Part shown: piece after piece, positions 1 through 8,064 of the stretch
How the letters are laid out: each line of letters starts with the position of its first letter
Numbering within the stretch: position 1 is the first letter of the stretch
DNA from: Candidatus Woesearchaeota archaeon
Lineage (GTDB): Archaea; Nanobdellota; Nanobdellia; Woesearchaeales; ARS49
DNA: 30,710 bases
Assembly (NCBI GenBank): GCA_019323575.1
Contig: JAHWHB010000036.1
Location: 1 to 30,710, forward strand
Direction of reading: 5' to 3'
Position numbers and translations under genes: made by a program
The notes under the pieces: generated by a model
The model's database searches: none
Told to the model about the DNA's origin: nothing
The model's input: the letters and a program-made list of their open reading frames with translations, nothing else

Positions 1-1502
1 CCAACACCCAACCCAATCTTTAAAGGACCTCCAGTATAAACAGCAATCGGATTCTTGTTAGTAATCTGCCACTGGTCAAGAGGATTAGCATTAGGCTCAG
101 GATGCTGACGCATATAAGCCCTAATACGCTCCTGAGGCATAAAATAAGTAGTCAAAAAAGAACCAGTAGTAAACGAGAAAGAAGCCTCCAAGAAAATATT
201 ATGAGTAGCAGCAGCGCCAAGCTCATCAGCATCAATCAAACAATCAATCTCCTGGCTCTCATACTCCTCAACCTCAAAAGCAGCCCTTGGCGTTATATCA
301 CCAAAAATATCAGGCTTGTCCTCAGGATAACAAGCAACACTAATCTTCAAGGGACGATCAGTCTTGAAAGACTCAGCACGAAGCCGAGCAAAAACATCAA
401 CAGTATCCAAAATGGAAACAAACTTGGCAGTCACACCAACATTCTCCAAAAACACGCCAAGAGGACGCTCACTCTGCGCCTCAACACCCTCCTCATAGTC
501 GCCCAATGCGTACAAGTACTGAGTTTCAACACCCTTAACAACCTGCTTTCCAGCAGTAATGCCGCTAGAATACATATTAATCCAAGCATCACGCTGAGCG
601 ATGACAGCATTATATACTGCGCTGTCCGGATTACCAATTAAAGTAGGAACTGAAAAAATAACCACAAAAAAGCAAACATTAATCATAACTGCCAAAAACT
701 TAACGTAAAACTTCTTCTGAGCAACCAAAACAAAAACAAAATAACAAAGAATTAAAATTGTAGTGATAATATGAGGGAAAGAGGTGCCAAGCTGCATCTG
801 CGCCCAAGCAGACAAGAAAAAAATTAAAAAACCTCCAATCATATAAACGCCAAAATTCAAAATAACATTGATTTTTTGCCGAGCTACATCAAAAGACAAC
901 AACATGACCATAGCAGTAAAACTAACAGTAAGAATAGTATTCATAGGAGTCAACATCTTCAAATAATCAAGAAAACCAATCATAAAAGGAAGCAGCAAGA
1001 AAATAAAACCCTTCTTAGGCTCCTTGAAAATAACACCAATAACGACGCTGCCCAAAACAGAAATACCGACCCAATTTGAAAGAGTAGTATAACCAGAAAA
1101 ACGAAGATACAAAAACGCAAAGATACCAACAATCAAAATAACAGCAGGCTGAGCCAACAACTTTTTTACATTAGATTTATCGGTAGCAGCTGTGGCGGTC
1201 TCAACACCGGCTTTTGCTTTTTTCTCCCTTTCCTTAGCCTCTTTCAAAGCCTTTTCAAGAGCTTTAACCTTAGCAGCTGCAGCTGCGGCTTCAGGAGCGG
1301 CAGCGCCTTCAGTCAAAACAGCCATTCCAACAGCGGCGCCAGCTTCTTTTTTAGCCTTAGAAAGCTCCTTTTCAATATCCTCTGGACTTTTTTCAGCAGG
1401 AGCTGAAGGAGCAGGACTTGGAGCAGGGGCCGGACTAGGTGTTATAGGAGGTTCGGCAGGAGGAGTAGAAGGAGGCGGTGATGGAGGAGTGCCATTAGAC
1501 AT
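1..1502 (-). CDS. Multi-pass membrane protein with Pro/Ala-rich N-terminus, partial (C-terminus beyond left edge)
   Basis: Not recognised as a named family. The frame opens with ATG at 1500-1502 and stays open for 500 codons to the left edge. Residues 1-36 are Pro/Ala/Ser-rich low complexity. Residues 38-108 are Ala/Lys/Glu-rich and probably a coiled coil. About 115-290 holds six or seven hydrophobic segments (roughly 117-133, 143-158, 165-182, 187-204, 211-233, 246-262, 268-287). Residues 290-500 are polar, with only two cysteines, and look like an extracytoplasmic domain. With no signal peptide, the long N-terminal tail is probably cytoplasmic. It starts 3 nt after the stop of the upstream minus-strand gene, so the two are almost certainly co-transcribed and may act together in the envelope. 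The reading frame is seen directly; topology is judged by eye. Confidence 0.8.
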   Translation of the reverse strand, partial: MSNGTPPSPPPSTPPAEPPITPSPAPAPSPAPSAPAEKSPEDIEKELSKAKKEAGAAVGMAVLTEGAAAPEAAAAAAKVKALEKALKEAKEREKKAKAGVETATAATDKSNVKKLLAQPAVILIVGIFAFLYLRFSGYTTLSNWVGISVLGSVVIGVIFKEPKKGFIFLLLPFMIGFLDYLKMLTPMNTILTVSFTAMVMLLSFDVARQKINVILNFGVYMIGGFLIFFLSAWAQMQLGTSFPHIITTILILCYFVFVLVAQKKFYVKFLAVMINVCFFVVIFSVPTLIGNPDSAVYNAVIAQRDAWINMYSSGITAGKQVVKGVETQYLYALGDYEEGVEAQSERPLGVFLENVGVTAKFVSILDTVDVFARLRAESFKTDRPLKISVACYPEDKPDIFGDITPRAAFEVEEYESQEIDCLIDADELGAAATHNIFLEASFSFTTGSFLTTYFMPQERIRAYMRQHPEPNANPLDQWQITNKNPIAVYTGGPLKIGLGV

Positions 1503-1505
1503 TGC

Positions 1506-2666
1506 CTAATCCGCACGAACCTGCAGCTTGACAATATCAAGCTCGGTCAGCGGCTTGATTTCAATGTAGTTGTTACCCTCGCGGATTATAGAGCTAATAT
1601 CCCGCTCGTACTTAGCATCGCGCTGGTTAACAGCAAAAAACCTGCCGTTAATGTTCAACTCAGCGCGCTTAGTAACATCGTCATCAACAAACTCCATCAA
1701 AAACATAATCTGGCGGTCCTTATCCAAAACATCATTGTACAAACTGCTCTTAACGTTGAAGAAGTCAATAAAAGCCTTAACAGGCTTCAAAATAGTGCGA
1801 ACACGAATCTGCTCAACACGATAACTTCCGCTAGAAATCCTGAAAATCAAAGTATTCTTGCCAACACGCAAGTCCTCAGCAAACAAATCCTGCCTGTTCA
1901 AACTATCACAAGCAGGAACAGCAGAATAAATAATCTTGCCATTAAGCTCAATAGTCAAAATACCAACCGCGCGCTGATCACAAATCGGGAAAAAGTCCAA
2001 AAATGAGGATTCCAAGTTATCATGCTCAGTATTCGAAACAGTAAAAGTATTAGTCGCCATCTGCCTGGCAACATCAGTTATGTCACCAACAACCTTCACA
2101 TCAGCAAGAGCATACTGCTTTTTAGAAAAGAAACCTCCTTTGGCAGAGAATTCCAAAACATTAGTATCCCTCAACAAGCCCTTAGGCAGATTAACAGGAG
2201 GCGGATTCTGAACCTTAACGTCACTCTCAAAAATCAACTGGCCATTCAAAGAAATCAACAAAGTACCAGAATGCTCAACAGCCTGGAAACTCAAAATAAC
2301 ATTATCGGTATCAGCCAAATTAGAAACACCAAAAACCAGGGTCTTGCGCTGCTCACCAAACAAGCCCTTAGAAACTACAAAAGGATTCTCCCTAGCGAAA
2401 ACAACAGCATTACGAGATTCAACCAAGTAAACATTAGAAACATGATGGTCAAAAACAGACTTATCAACAAAAGACAAACGACCAGGAGCGACATCAAGCA
2501 ACACTCCAGCAGTACCTTCAACATCTGAAACATTCTCACCCTCAAGCAAAGCCTTACGCTCAGAAGGAGGCAAGAAAATAATATAGAAAATGAACAACAA
2601 AGTAATAATCCCAATAAGGGCGGAAGCAGGTCTACCAGTACTGAATCCTTGGCCACGCTTGTTCAT
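1506..2666 (-). CDS. Anchored surface protein with class III-like leader and three beta-rich repeats
   Basis: Function unknown. The 386-aa protein starts MNKRGQGFS, a KRGQ-type class III leader, followed by one hydrophobic helix at about 16-32. The rest is probably outside the membrane. Three similar blocks at about 121-175, 223-278 and 320-372 each contain an alternating hydrophobic strand, an LNGQ/LNGK/INGR turn, and later a conserved GxN/TN-x-hydrophobic strand. They look like repeated small beta-sandwich domains, possibly ligand- or glycan-binding. The ATG at 2664-2666 is chosen because GGTGAT (2671-2676) lies just upstream. The in-frame ATG two codons earlier overlaps that ribosome binding site, and the still longer frame would cover the promoter. 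The gene is first in an operon with the downstream membrane protein. Confidence 0.85.
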   Translation of the reverse strand: MNKRGQGFSTGRPASALIGIITLLFIFYIIFLPPSERKALLEGENVSDVEGTAGVLLDVAPGRLSFVDKSVFDHHVSNVYLVESRNAVVFARENPFVVSKGLFGEQRKTLVFGVSNLADTDNVILSFQAVEHSGTLLISLNGQLIFESDVKVQNPPPVNLPKGLLRDTNVLEFSAKGGFFSKKQYALADVKVVGDITDVARQMATNTFTVSNTEHDNLESSFLDFFPICDQRAVGILTIELNGKIIYSAVPACDSLNRQDLFAEDLRVGKNTLIFRISSGSYRVEQIRVRTILKPVKAFIDFFNVKSSLYNDVLDKDRQIMFLMEFVDDDVTKRAELNINGRFFAVNQRDAKYERDISSIIREGNNYIEIKPLTELDIVKLQVRAD

Positions 2667-2670
2667 AAAC

Positions 2671-2676
2671 ATCACC
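2671..2676 (-). promoter_or_regulatory. Ribosome binding site GGTGAT
   Basis: On the minus strand GGTGAT matches the archaeal anti-Shine-Dalgarno complement and sits 4 nt before the ATG at 2666. It decides the start of the repeat-containing surface protein, because the alternative upstream ATG lies inside the site. Confidence 0.7.
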
Positions 2677-2703
2677 TTTTTAATATTCAACAACCAGACT
2701 GAA

Positions 2704-2714
2704 TTATATATAAA
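2704..2714 (-). promoter_or_regulatory. TATA box for the minus-strand envelope operon
   Basis: Reads TTTATATATAA on the minus strand, centred 43 nt upstream of the ATG at 2666. A start site about 26 nt downstream would give a short leader of roughly 17 nt containing the GGTGAT site. This is one of the few leadered promoters here. Confidence 0.65.
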
Positions 2715-2731
2715 TGTTTTGTAGCAAACCC

Positions 2732-2739
2732 TTTTAAAA
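2732..2739 (+). promoter_or_regulatory. TATA box for pelA (leaderless)
   Basis: TTTTAAAA is centred 26.5 nt upstream of the pelA ATG at 2762. With no ribosome binding site in the A-rich stretch between them, a leaderless transcript is expected. It lies only about 20 bp from the divergent TATA box of the minus-strand operon. Confidence 0.6.
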
Positions 2740-2761
2740 CAAAAAGAAAAAAAAGCAAAAA

Positions 2762-3811
2762 ATGAAAATAACACACAAAAACCTAAAACAAGGAGAAATC
2801 AAAGTACTAGTAGAAACACCAGAAGATCTATGGTACCTATCACAAATAATCGATGCAGGCGACACAATAAAAGGCAAAACACCAAGAAAAATCAAACCAA
2901 CAGAAGAAGCAGAAGCAACCAAAAGAATGGTGTACGTGGCAATCACAACAGAAAAAGTCGAATTCACAGCAGACACGCTAAGAATAGGAGGCAAAATAAC
3001 AGAAGGACCAGAGGACGTGCCAAGAGGAAGCTACCACACGTTTGCTATAGAACCAAAAAGCACAATCACAATAATAAAACAACACTGGTACGGCTACCAA
3101 CTAGACAGACTAGAAGAAGCAACAGAAGCCAAACAGGCGAAAATCATAATATGCGTATTCGACAGAGAAGAAGCATACTTTGCCCTAATGAAAAGAACAG
3201 GAGCAGAAGTATTATCCCACATAAAAGGAGAAGTTGAGAAAAAGAGAATCACAACAAAAATCACAACAAGCTTCTACCAACAAATAATCAAACAACTAGA
3301 ACAATACAATGAAAGGTACAAACTGGACTACATAATCCTGGCAAGTCCCTCATTCTGGAAAGAAGAACTACTAAAAGAACTAAAAAACGAGAACCTAAAG
3401 AAAAAAATCATACAAGCAACATGCTCATCAACAGACGAACAAGCAATCAACGAGGTACTGAAGAGAGAAGAAGTCAGCACAGCACTAAAACAAGAAAGAA
3501 CATCAAAAGAAATAGTATTAGTGGAAAAAGTGCTTTCAGAAATAGCAAAAAAAGGAGCAGTGGTGTACGGAATGAAAGCAACAGAAGAAGCAGCAAATGC
3601 AGGAGCAATAGAAACACTGCTAATAACAGACACGCTAATACAAAAACTCAGACAGGAAAACAAGTTTGAGCAGGCAGACAAAATAATGAGAACAACAGAC
3701 AAACAAAAAGGAAAAGTAGCAATCATATCAGGAGAACACTCAGGCGGAAAAAAACTAGACGGAATAGGAGGGATAGCCGCGCTGCTAAGATACAAACTAT
3801 CATACGACTAA
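2762..3811 (+). CDS. pelA: Pelota (Dom34-family mRNA surveillance / ribosome rescue factor)
   Basis: Pelota enters the A site of stalled ribosomes and, with ABCE1 and EF1A, drives subunit splitting in archaeal no-go/non-stop rescue. The 349-aa length is normal for archaeal pelota. An Sm-like N-terminal domain (about 1-130) begins with KITHKNLKQGEIKV and contains the conserved early Trp (EDLWYLSQII). A central eRF1-like domain (about 130-230) lacks the GGQ motif of true release factors. The C-terminal domain (about 240-349) includes IETLLITD and ends with GIGGIAALLRY, both typical of the family. A TATA box 26-27 nt upstream supports the ATG at 2762 and leaderless translation. It diverges from the envelope operon and is transcribed alone or with what follows. 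Family assignment is confident. Confidence 0.95.
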   Translation: MKITHKNLKQGEIKVLVETPEDLWYLSQIIDAGDTIKGKTPRKIKPTEEAEATKRMVYVAITTEKVEFTADTLRIGGKITEGPEDVPRGSYHTFAIEPKSTITIIKQHWYGYQLDRLEEATEAKQAKIIICVFDREEAYFALMKRTGAEVLSHIKGEVEKKRITTKITTSFYQQIIKQLEQYNERYKLDYIILASPSFWKEELLKELKNENLKKKIIQATCSSTDEQAINEVLKREEVSTALKQERTSKEIVLVEKVLSEIAKKGAVVYGMKATEEAANAGAIETLLITDTLIQKLRQENKFEQADKIMRTTDKQKGKVAIISGEHSGGKKLDGIGGIAALLRYKLSYD

Positions 3812-3868
3812 CCCATCTTATACATACAAACACTATGTTACAAAACAACAGTTTTCATGCAATAAAAC

Positions 3869-3876
3869 TTTAAATA
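3869..3876 (+). promoter_or_regulatory. Orphan TATA box upstream of candidate small RNA
   Basis: TTTAAATA inside AAACTTTAAATACCCC matches the promoters in front of the pilin-like genes in this window. No coding frame begins at the expected distance. The predicted start near 3897 falls at the foot of a perfect hairpin, which suggests a non-coding transcript or a very long leader. Confidence 0.5.
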
Positions 3877-3896
3877 CCCCTTCTGACTTTGCATAA

Positions 3897-3985
3897 TTAA
3901 CTTCAGAGTAGCAATTCCCCTGCTGAAGTTGAGGCAAATTAGTACCGGTACAGAGTGGTGCATATAAAGTACGACCAAAAAGTTT
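3897..3985 (+). ncRNA. Candidate small structured RNA between pelA and the TrmB-like gene
   Basis: The 273-nt space between pelA and the regulator contains no convincing reading frame but has a good TATA box (3869-3876). Starting about 26 nt downstream, AACTTCAG (3899-3906) pairs perfectly with CTGAAGTT (3923-3930). The stem can extend past a two-base bulge by UAG/CUG. It is followed by the palindrome GTACCGGTAC (3942-3951) and by a possible weak stem-loop over 3981-3996. There are no C/D or H/ACA box motifs and no tRNA fold. The 3' end is a guess. It could instead be an upstream leader segment of the regulator gene. Identity unknown. Confidence 0.3.
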
Positions 3986-3995
3986 TAATATAAAA
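3983..3995 (+). promoter_or_regulatory. TATA box for the TrmB-like regulator gene
   Basis: TTTTAATATAAAA gives a predicted start near 4015 and a leader of about 70 nt before the ATG. It is immediately followed by CCGTTTTACC (3996-4005). That element recurs as CCGTTTTTACCG at 4054-4065 and inverted at 4031-4042, so operator function next to the TATA box is plausible. Confidence 0.5.
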
Positions 3996-4030
3996 CCGTT
4001 TTACCTCAAGCGAATAACAAAAACGTGTTA

Positions 4031-4065
4031 CGGAAAAAACGGAGTGAAAAAAGCCGTTTTTACCG
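4031..4065 (+). repeat. Inverted repeat / hairpin in the leader of the TrmB-like gene
   Basis: CGGAAAAAACGG (4031-4042) pairs with CCGTTTTTACCG (4054-4065) with one mismatch across an 11-nt loop. It ends 20 nt before the regulator's start. It may be a DNA operator for autoregulation, since a related half-site follows the TATA box at 3996-4005, or an RNA hairpin affecting translation. Structure is seen; role is inferred. Confidence 0.5.
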
Positions 4066-4084
4066 ACGCAAAAAGGGGGGAGGT

Positions 4085-4894
4085 ATGATGATAGTTAAAG
4101 AAGAATTTTTAAGCAAATTAAGACGCTATTTTGTCTTAAACCTGTACGAAGTCAAAATATGGACTGCACTGCTATCACGAGGAGTTGCGACAGCAGGAGA
4201 ACTTTCTGACATCGCGAACGTACCAAGAAGCAGAAGCTACGACGTACTAGAAAGCCTAGAAAGAAAAGGATTCGTAATAATGAAACTAGGCAAGCCAATC
4301 AAATACATAGCAGTACCACCAGCAGAAGTCCTGGAAAGAGTCAAGAAAAACCTGAACGAAGAAGCATTAGAAAGAGTCAAAAGACTAGAAGATTTGAAGA
4401 AAACAGCAGTACTAGAAGAACTAAACGCGCTCCACACACAAGGAGTAGAACTAGTAGAACCAACAGAACTATCAGGAAGTCTGCGAGGCAGGCATAACCT
4501 CTACTCACAACTAGAACTAGCAATCAGAAAAGCAGAAAAAAGCGTCACAATAATGACAACACCACAAGGACTAATGAGAAAAGTAGAGGGGCTAAGACCC
4601 GTCTTCGAGAAACTCAAAAAGAAAGGGGTAAAAATCAGAATCGCAGCACCACTAACAAAAGAGACAAAACCAGCAGTAGAAGAAATCAAAAACGTAGCAG
4701 AAGTCAAAAACACAGACAGCAAAGCAAGATTCTGCATAGTAGACGGCAAAGAACTAATCTTTATGATAATGGACGACCAGGAAGTCCATCCAACATACGA
4801 CGTTGGAATATGGGTAAACACCCCATTCTTTGCCAATGCTCTGGAAGGCATGTTCAACACAGCATGGAAAGGAATGAAAGACCCGAAAATTTAA
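4085..4894 (+). CDS. TrmB-family transcriptional regulator (winged helix plus PLD-like sensor domain)
   Basis: A 269-aa (or 268-aa) DNA-binding regulator. Residues about 12-80 form the TrmB-type winged helix, with NLYEVKIWTALLSRG, then NVPRSRSYDVLESLERKGF as recognition helix and start of the wing. A coiled linker at about 85-125 is followed by a C-terminal alpha/beta domain typical of TrmB effector/PLD-like domains (VTIMTTPQG, IRIAAPLTKE, KARFCIVDGKEL). TrmB proteins usually sense sugars or other small ligands; the ligand here cannot be read from sequence. GGGGGGAGGT directly precedes ATGATG, so translation starts at 4085 or, with better spacing, at 4088. A longer frame from 4025 is rejected because it would translate the leader hairpin. 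The leader repeats suggest autoregulation. Confidence 0.85.
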   Translation: MMIVKEEFLSKLRRYFVLNLYEVKIWTALLSRGVATAGELSDIANVPRSRSYDVLESLERKGFVIMKLGKPIKYIAVPPAEVLERVKKNLNEEALERVKRLEDLKKTAVLEELNALHTQGVELVEPTELSGSLRGRHNLYSQLELAIRKAEKSVTIMTTPQGLMRKVEGLRPVFEKLKKKGVKIRIAAPLTKETKPAVEEIKNVAEVKNTDSKARFCIVDGKELIFMIMDDQEVHPTYDVGIWVNTPFFANALEGMFNTAWKGMKDPKI

Positions 4895-4907
4895 ATTAAT
4901 TTTTTTT
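4890..4907 (+). terminator. Oligo-T terminator of the TrmB-like gene, overlapping a weak TATA for pheS
   Basis: A run of eight T (4900-4907) follows the stop codon directly, as in archaeal intrinsic termination, which depends on T tracts rather than hairpins. TTTAAA at 4890-4895 overlaps the stop codon and lies 21.5 nt before the pheS ATG. That is slightly short for a leaderless promoter, so pheS may also depend on read-through. Confidence 0.4.
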
Positions 4908-4913
4908 CTATTT

Positions 4914-6437
4914 ATGGACATCAAAAAGATAACACAAAGCCTGCACCCATATGAACGACGCGTGCTACCAGAGCTCACGCAACATTCATATGTAAAAGAC
5001 CTTTCAACAGCAACAGGACTGCAGGAAGTAGAAGTAATGCGAGCCCTACAATGGCTTGAAAACAAAAAAGCAGTCACAATAGAAACAGAACCACAAGAAA
5101 TCATAACACTAGACAAAAACGGAGAAAACTACCTAAAAGAAGGACTGCCAGAACGAAAATTTCTCATAACACTACAAGAAAAAGAAATACCACTAGGCAA
5201 ACTAGCAGACAAAACAAAACTCAGCAAAGAAGAAGTAAACATATGCGTAGGACTATTAAGACAAAAAGGAGCAATAATACTCCTAAAAAACAAAGAACTA
5301 GTAGTCAAAATAACAGACAAAGGAAAACAAATCTTAAAAAAAGAATTTCTGGAAGAAAACTTTCTCAAAAAAACATTCCCGCTGAATCTCAAAGAACTGT
5401 CACCAGAAGAAAAACACGTGTTCGACCAGCTAAAGAAAAGAAAACAGATAATAAAAATCGAACAAAAGAAAATCAAAAAAGCAAAACTCACAGAAACAGG
5501 AAAAAAACTAATCTCCATGGGAGTCAGAGACGAAAAATTCCTTGACAAAATAACACCACAGGTACTAAGAACAGGAGAATGGAAAAACAAAACATTCAGA
5601 AGATACGATGTCACAATCAACGTTCCAGCAGTCTCAGGGGGAAAAAAACAATCCTACAGAGCATTCCTTGACTGGGTAAGACAAAAATTCATGGCAATAG
5701 GCTTTGAAGAAATGAACGGGCCACTAGTAGAAACAGAATTCTGGAACATGGACACATTATACATGCCACAATTCCACAGCGCAAGAGACATACACGACGC
5801 CTACTACATAAAAGAACCAAAATACGGAACAGTAGAAGAAAAACTAGTCAAAAAAGTACAAGCAACACACGAAAACGGAAACGAAACAGGAAGCACAGGA
5901 TGGAAATACAATTTCGACCCGCAAAGAACACTAAGACACGTGCTAAGAACACAAGGAACAGCATGCAGCTCAAGAATGCTTGCATCCAAAGAACTCAAAA
6001 TACCAGGCAAGTACTTCGGAATAACAAGAGTGTTCAGACACGACGTAATAGACGCAACACACCTGCCGGACTTCAACCAAACAGAAGGAATAGTAGTAGA
6101 AGAAGGACTAACGTTCAGACACCTAGTAGGATTATTGAAAATGTTCGCAAAAGAATTCGCAGACACAGAAGAAATACGCATAGTTCCCGGATACTTCCCA
6201 TTCACAGAACCAAGCGCAGAACTATTCGCAAAACACCCACAACTAGGATGGATAGAACTGGGAGGCGCGGGAATCTTCAGACCAGAAGTAGTAATGCCAC
6301 TAGTAGGCAAAAACATAAGCGTATGCGCATGGGGGTTAGGAATAGACAGAATAGGAATGTTCAAACTGGGACTAAAAGACATCAGAGAACTATTCTCACA
6401 AGACCTAAACTTTTTACGAAACACACCGGTGATATAA
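4914..6437 (+). CDS. pheS: Phenylalanyl-tRNA synthetase alpha subunit
   Basis: Catalytic subunit of the heterotetrameric enzyme charging tRNA-Phe. The 507-aa length is normal for the archaeal/eukaryotic form. The first ~200 residues are winged-helix-like modules used for tRNA binding (HPYERRVLPEL at the start). The class II catalytic core follows: motif 1 around 263-280 (GFEEMNGPLVETEFWNMD), motif 2 at 373-392 (FRHDVIDATHLPDF then NQTEG), the TEPSAE substrate-pocket signature at 431-436, and motif 3 at 473-482 (WGLGIDRIGM) with the ATP-binding arginine. All key motifs are intact. It is separated from pheT by a single base, so the subunits are translationally paired. Confident. Confidence 0.97.
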   Translation: MDIKKITQSLHPYERRVLPELTQHSYVKDLSTATGLQEVEVMRALQWLENKKAVTIETEPQEIITLDKNGENYLKEGLPERKFLITLQEKEIPLGKLADKTKLSKEEVNICVGLLRQKGAIILLKNKELVVKITDKGKQILKKEFLEENFLKKTFPLNLKELSPEEKHVFDQLKKRKQIIKIEQKKIKKAKLTETGKKLISMGVRDEKFLDKITPQVLRTGEWKNKTFRRYDVTINVPAVSGGKKQSYRAFLDWVRQKFMAIGFEEMNGPLVETEFWNMDTLYMPQFHSARDIHDAYYIKEPKYGTVEEKLVKKVQATHENGNETGSTGWKYNFDPQRTLRHVLRTQGTACSSRMLASKELKIPGKYFGITRVFRHDVIDATHLPDFNQTEGIVVEEGLTFRHLVGLLKMFAKEFADTEEIRIVPGYFPFTEPSAELFAKHPQLGWIELGGAGIFRPEVVMPLVGKNISVCAWGLGIDRIGMFKLGLKDIRELFSQDLNFLRNTPVI

Positions 6438-6438
6438 A

Positions 6439-8061
6439 ATGCCAACAATAACATTCGCACCAGAAGACCTCAACAAACTAGTAGGGCAAAAACTAGACGA
6501 AAACAAACTAACACAGCTACTAGAATACGCAAAAGCAGAACTAGAAGCAAAACTCACAACAGAAATAACAGTAAAATTCAACGACACAAACCAACCATAC
6601 CTCTGGAGCGTAGAAGGCCTAGCAAGACTGTTCAGATGCATCCTAGGAAAAGAAAAAGGAATCCCAACAATAAAAACAGAAAAACCAAAAGAAGAAATCC
6701 TATTCGACAAAAGACTGACGAAAATCAGGCCATACATAGCCTGCTTCACAGCAACAGGCAAAAAAATAGACGACTATCTCCTAAAACAGCTAATACAACT
6801 ACAAGAAAAACTAGCAGAAAACTTCGGCAAAAAAAGAGAAAAAATCTCAATAGGAGTATATCCTTTGAAGAACATAACATTCCCAATCTCCTACAGAGCA
6901 GCAAGCCCGGACGAAAAATTTGCACCATTAGACTTCCACCAAGAAATAAGCTTAAGACAAGTACTAGAAAAACACCCAAAAGGAAAAGAATACGCACACC
7001 TCCTAGAAAAAGAAAACCTGTATCCTGTATTTTCAGACTCAAAGAAAAACATACTTTCACTGATACCCATAATAAACAGCGAGGAAACAGGAAGACTCAT
7101 AGAAGGAGACGACGCACTATTATTTGACACAACAGGAACAGACGAGGAATCAGTAAACCTAGTGGCAAACATATTCGCGTATGCACTAGCGGAAAGAGGA
7201 TTCAAAATACAGTCACTAGCAATAAGATACCCTCATAGAAAAACAACAACACCAACACTTGCAACAAAAAAAATGAGGATAAATGAAAAAGAAATAGAAA
7301 AACTACTAGGAATAAAACTAAACTCAACAGAACTCAAAAAAACACTCAACAAAATGGGCTATGACTACAAAAAAGGAACAGTCACAATACCCAGCTATAG
7401 AAACGACATAATGCACGAAGTAGACATAATAGAAGACGTGGCAATAGCATACGGATACGACAAATTCGAACCAATGCCACAAACAACATACACAATAGGA
7501 AAAACATTCCCAATACAAGAATTCGTAGACACGCAAAGAGAATTATGGATAGGACTAGGCTACCAGGAAATCATGAGCGCAATACTATCAAACAAAGATT
7601 TACTCTACAACAAAATGAAAATAAAAGACACAGGAACAATAGAAATAGAAAATCCAGTATCACTAACATACTCCTGCGTAAGAACCTGGATACTGCCGAT
7701 ACTGCTCGAATTCCTAGCAAAAAACAAACATGTAGATTACCCGCAAAAAATATTCGAACAAGGACTAATAACAACAAAAGAAGCAAAAGACGAACAACAC
7801 CTCGCAGCAGTAAGCGCGCACTCAACAGCAACATTCACAGAACTAAGACAGGCAGTAGAATCAACACTAAAAAACACAAAAACAGAATACAGCTTTGAAG
7901 AATACGAACTAGACTGCTTCATCCCAGGAAGAGCAGCAAAACTAATAGTAAACGGAAAACAAGCAGGATTCATAGGAGAAATACACCCAGCAGTACTACA
8001 ACAATTCGGAATAACAACACCAGTAGCAGCGTGCGAGATTAACCTAAGCGCGATATTCTAA
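6439..8061 (+). CDS. pheT: Phenylalanyl-tRNA synthetase beta subunit
   Basis: Beta subunit of PheRS, which supports the alpha active site, edits mischarged Tyr-tRNA-Phe and contacts tRNA. The 540-aa protein has archaeal size: it lacks the bacterial N-terminal EMAP-like and C-terminal anticodon-fold domains. The N-terminal half carries the B3/B4 editing fold (IRPYIACFTATG; ISYRAASPDEKF; then LLFDTTGTDEE). A B5 domain follows at about 272-343 (RINEKEIEKLLGI; VTIPSYRNDIMHEVDIIEDV) with the conserved acidic cluster. The C-terminal part resembles a degenerate class II core (LGYQEIMS, then FIGEIHPAVL). It starts one base after the pheS stop. It converges on the minus-strand gene at 8065 with only 3 nt between stops. 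Confidence 0.96.
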   Translation: MPTITFAPEDLNKLVGQKLDENKLTQLLEYAKAELEAKLTTEITVKFNDTNQPYLWSVEGLARLFRCILGKEKGIPTIKTEKPKEEILFDKRLTKIRPYIACFTATGKKIDDYLLKQLIQLQEKLAENFGKKREKISIGVYPLKNITFPISYRAASPDEKFAPLDFHQEISLRQVLEKHPKGKEYAHLLEKENLYPVFSDSKKNILSLIPIINSEETGRLIEGDDALLFDTTGTDEESVNLVANIFAYALAERGFKIQSLAIRYPHRKTTTPTLATKKMRINEKEIEKLLGIKLNSTELKKTLNKMGYDYKKGTVTIPSYRNDIMHEVDIIEDVAIAYGYDKFEPMPQTTYTIGKTFPIQEFVDTQRELWIGLGYQEIMSAILSNKDLLYNKMKIKDTGTIEIENPVSLTYSCVRTWILPILLEFLAKNKHVDYPQKIFEQGLITTKEAKDEQHLAAVSAHSTATFTELRQAVESTLKNTKTEYSFEEYELDCFIPGRAAKLIVNGKQAGFIGEIHPAVLQQFGITTPVAACEINLSAIF

Positions 8062-8064
8062 GAC

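Noticed and set aside
102..641. Open frame of 179 codons on the plus strand
   Set aside because: It lies antisense to the 500-codon minus-strand frame, which has clear membrane and coiled-coil organisation and T/G-ending codons as expected for a real minus-strand gene here. The plus frame has low-complexity, Asn/Ser/Thr-rich content produced by the A/C-rich strand.
3942..3951. Perfect palindrome GTACCGGTAC as a stand-alone operator
   Set aside because: A single ten-base palindrome is not enough for an operator call. It is kept only as part of the candidate RNA region.
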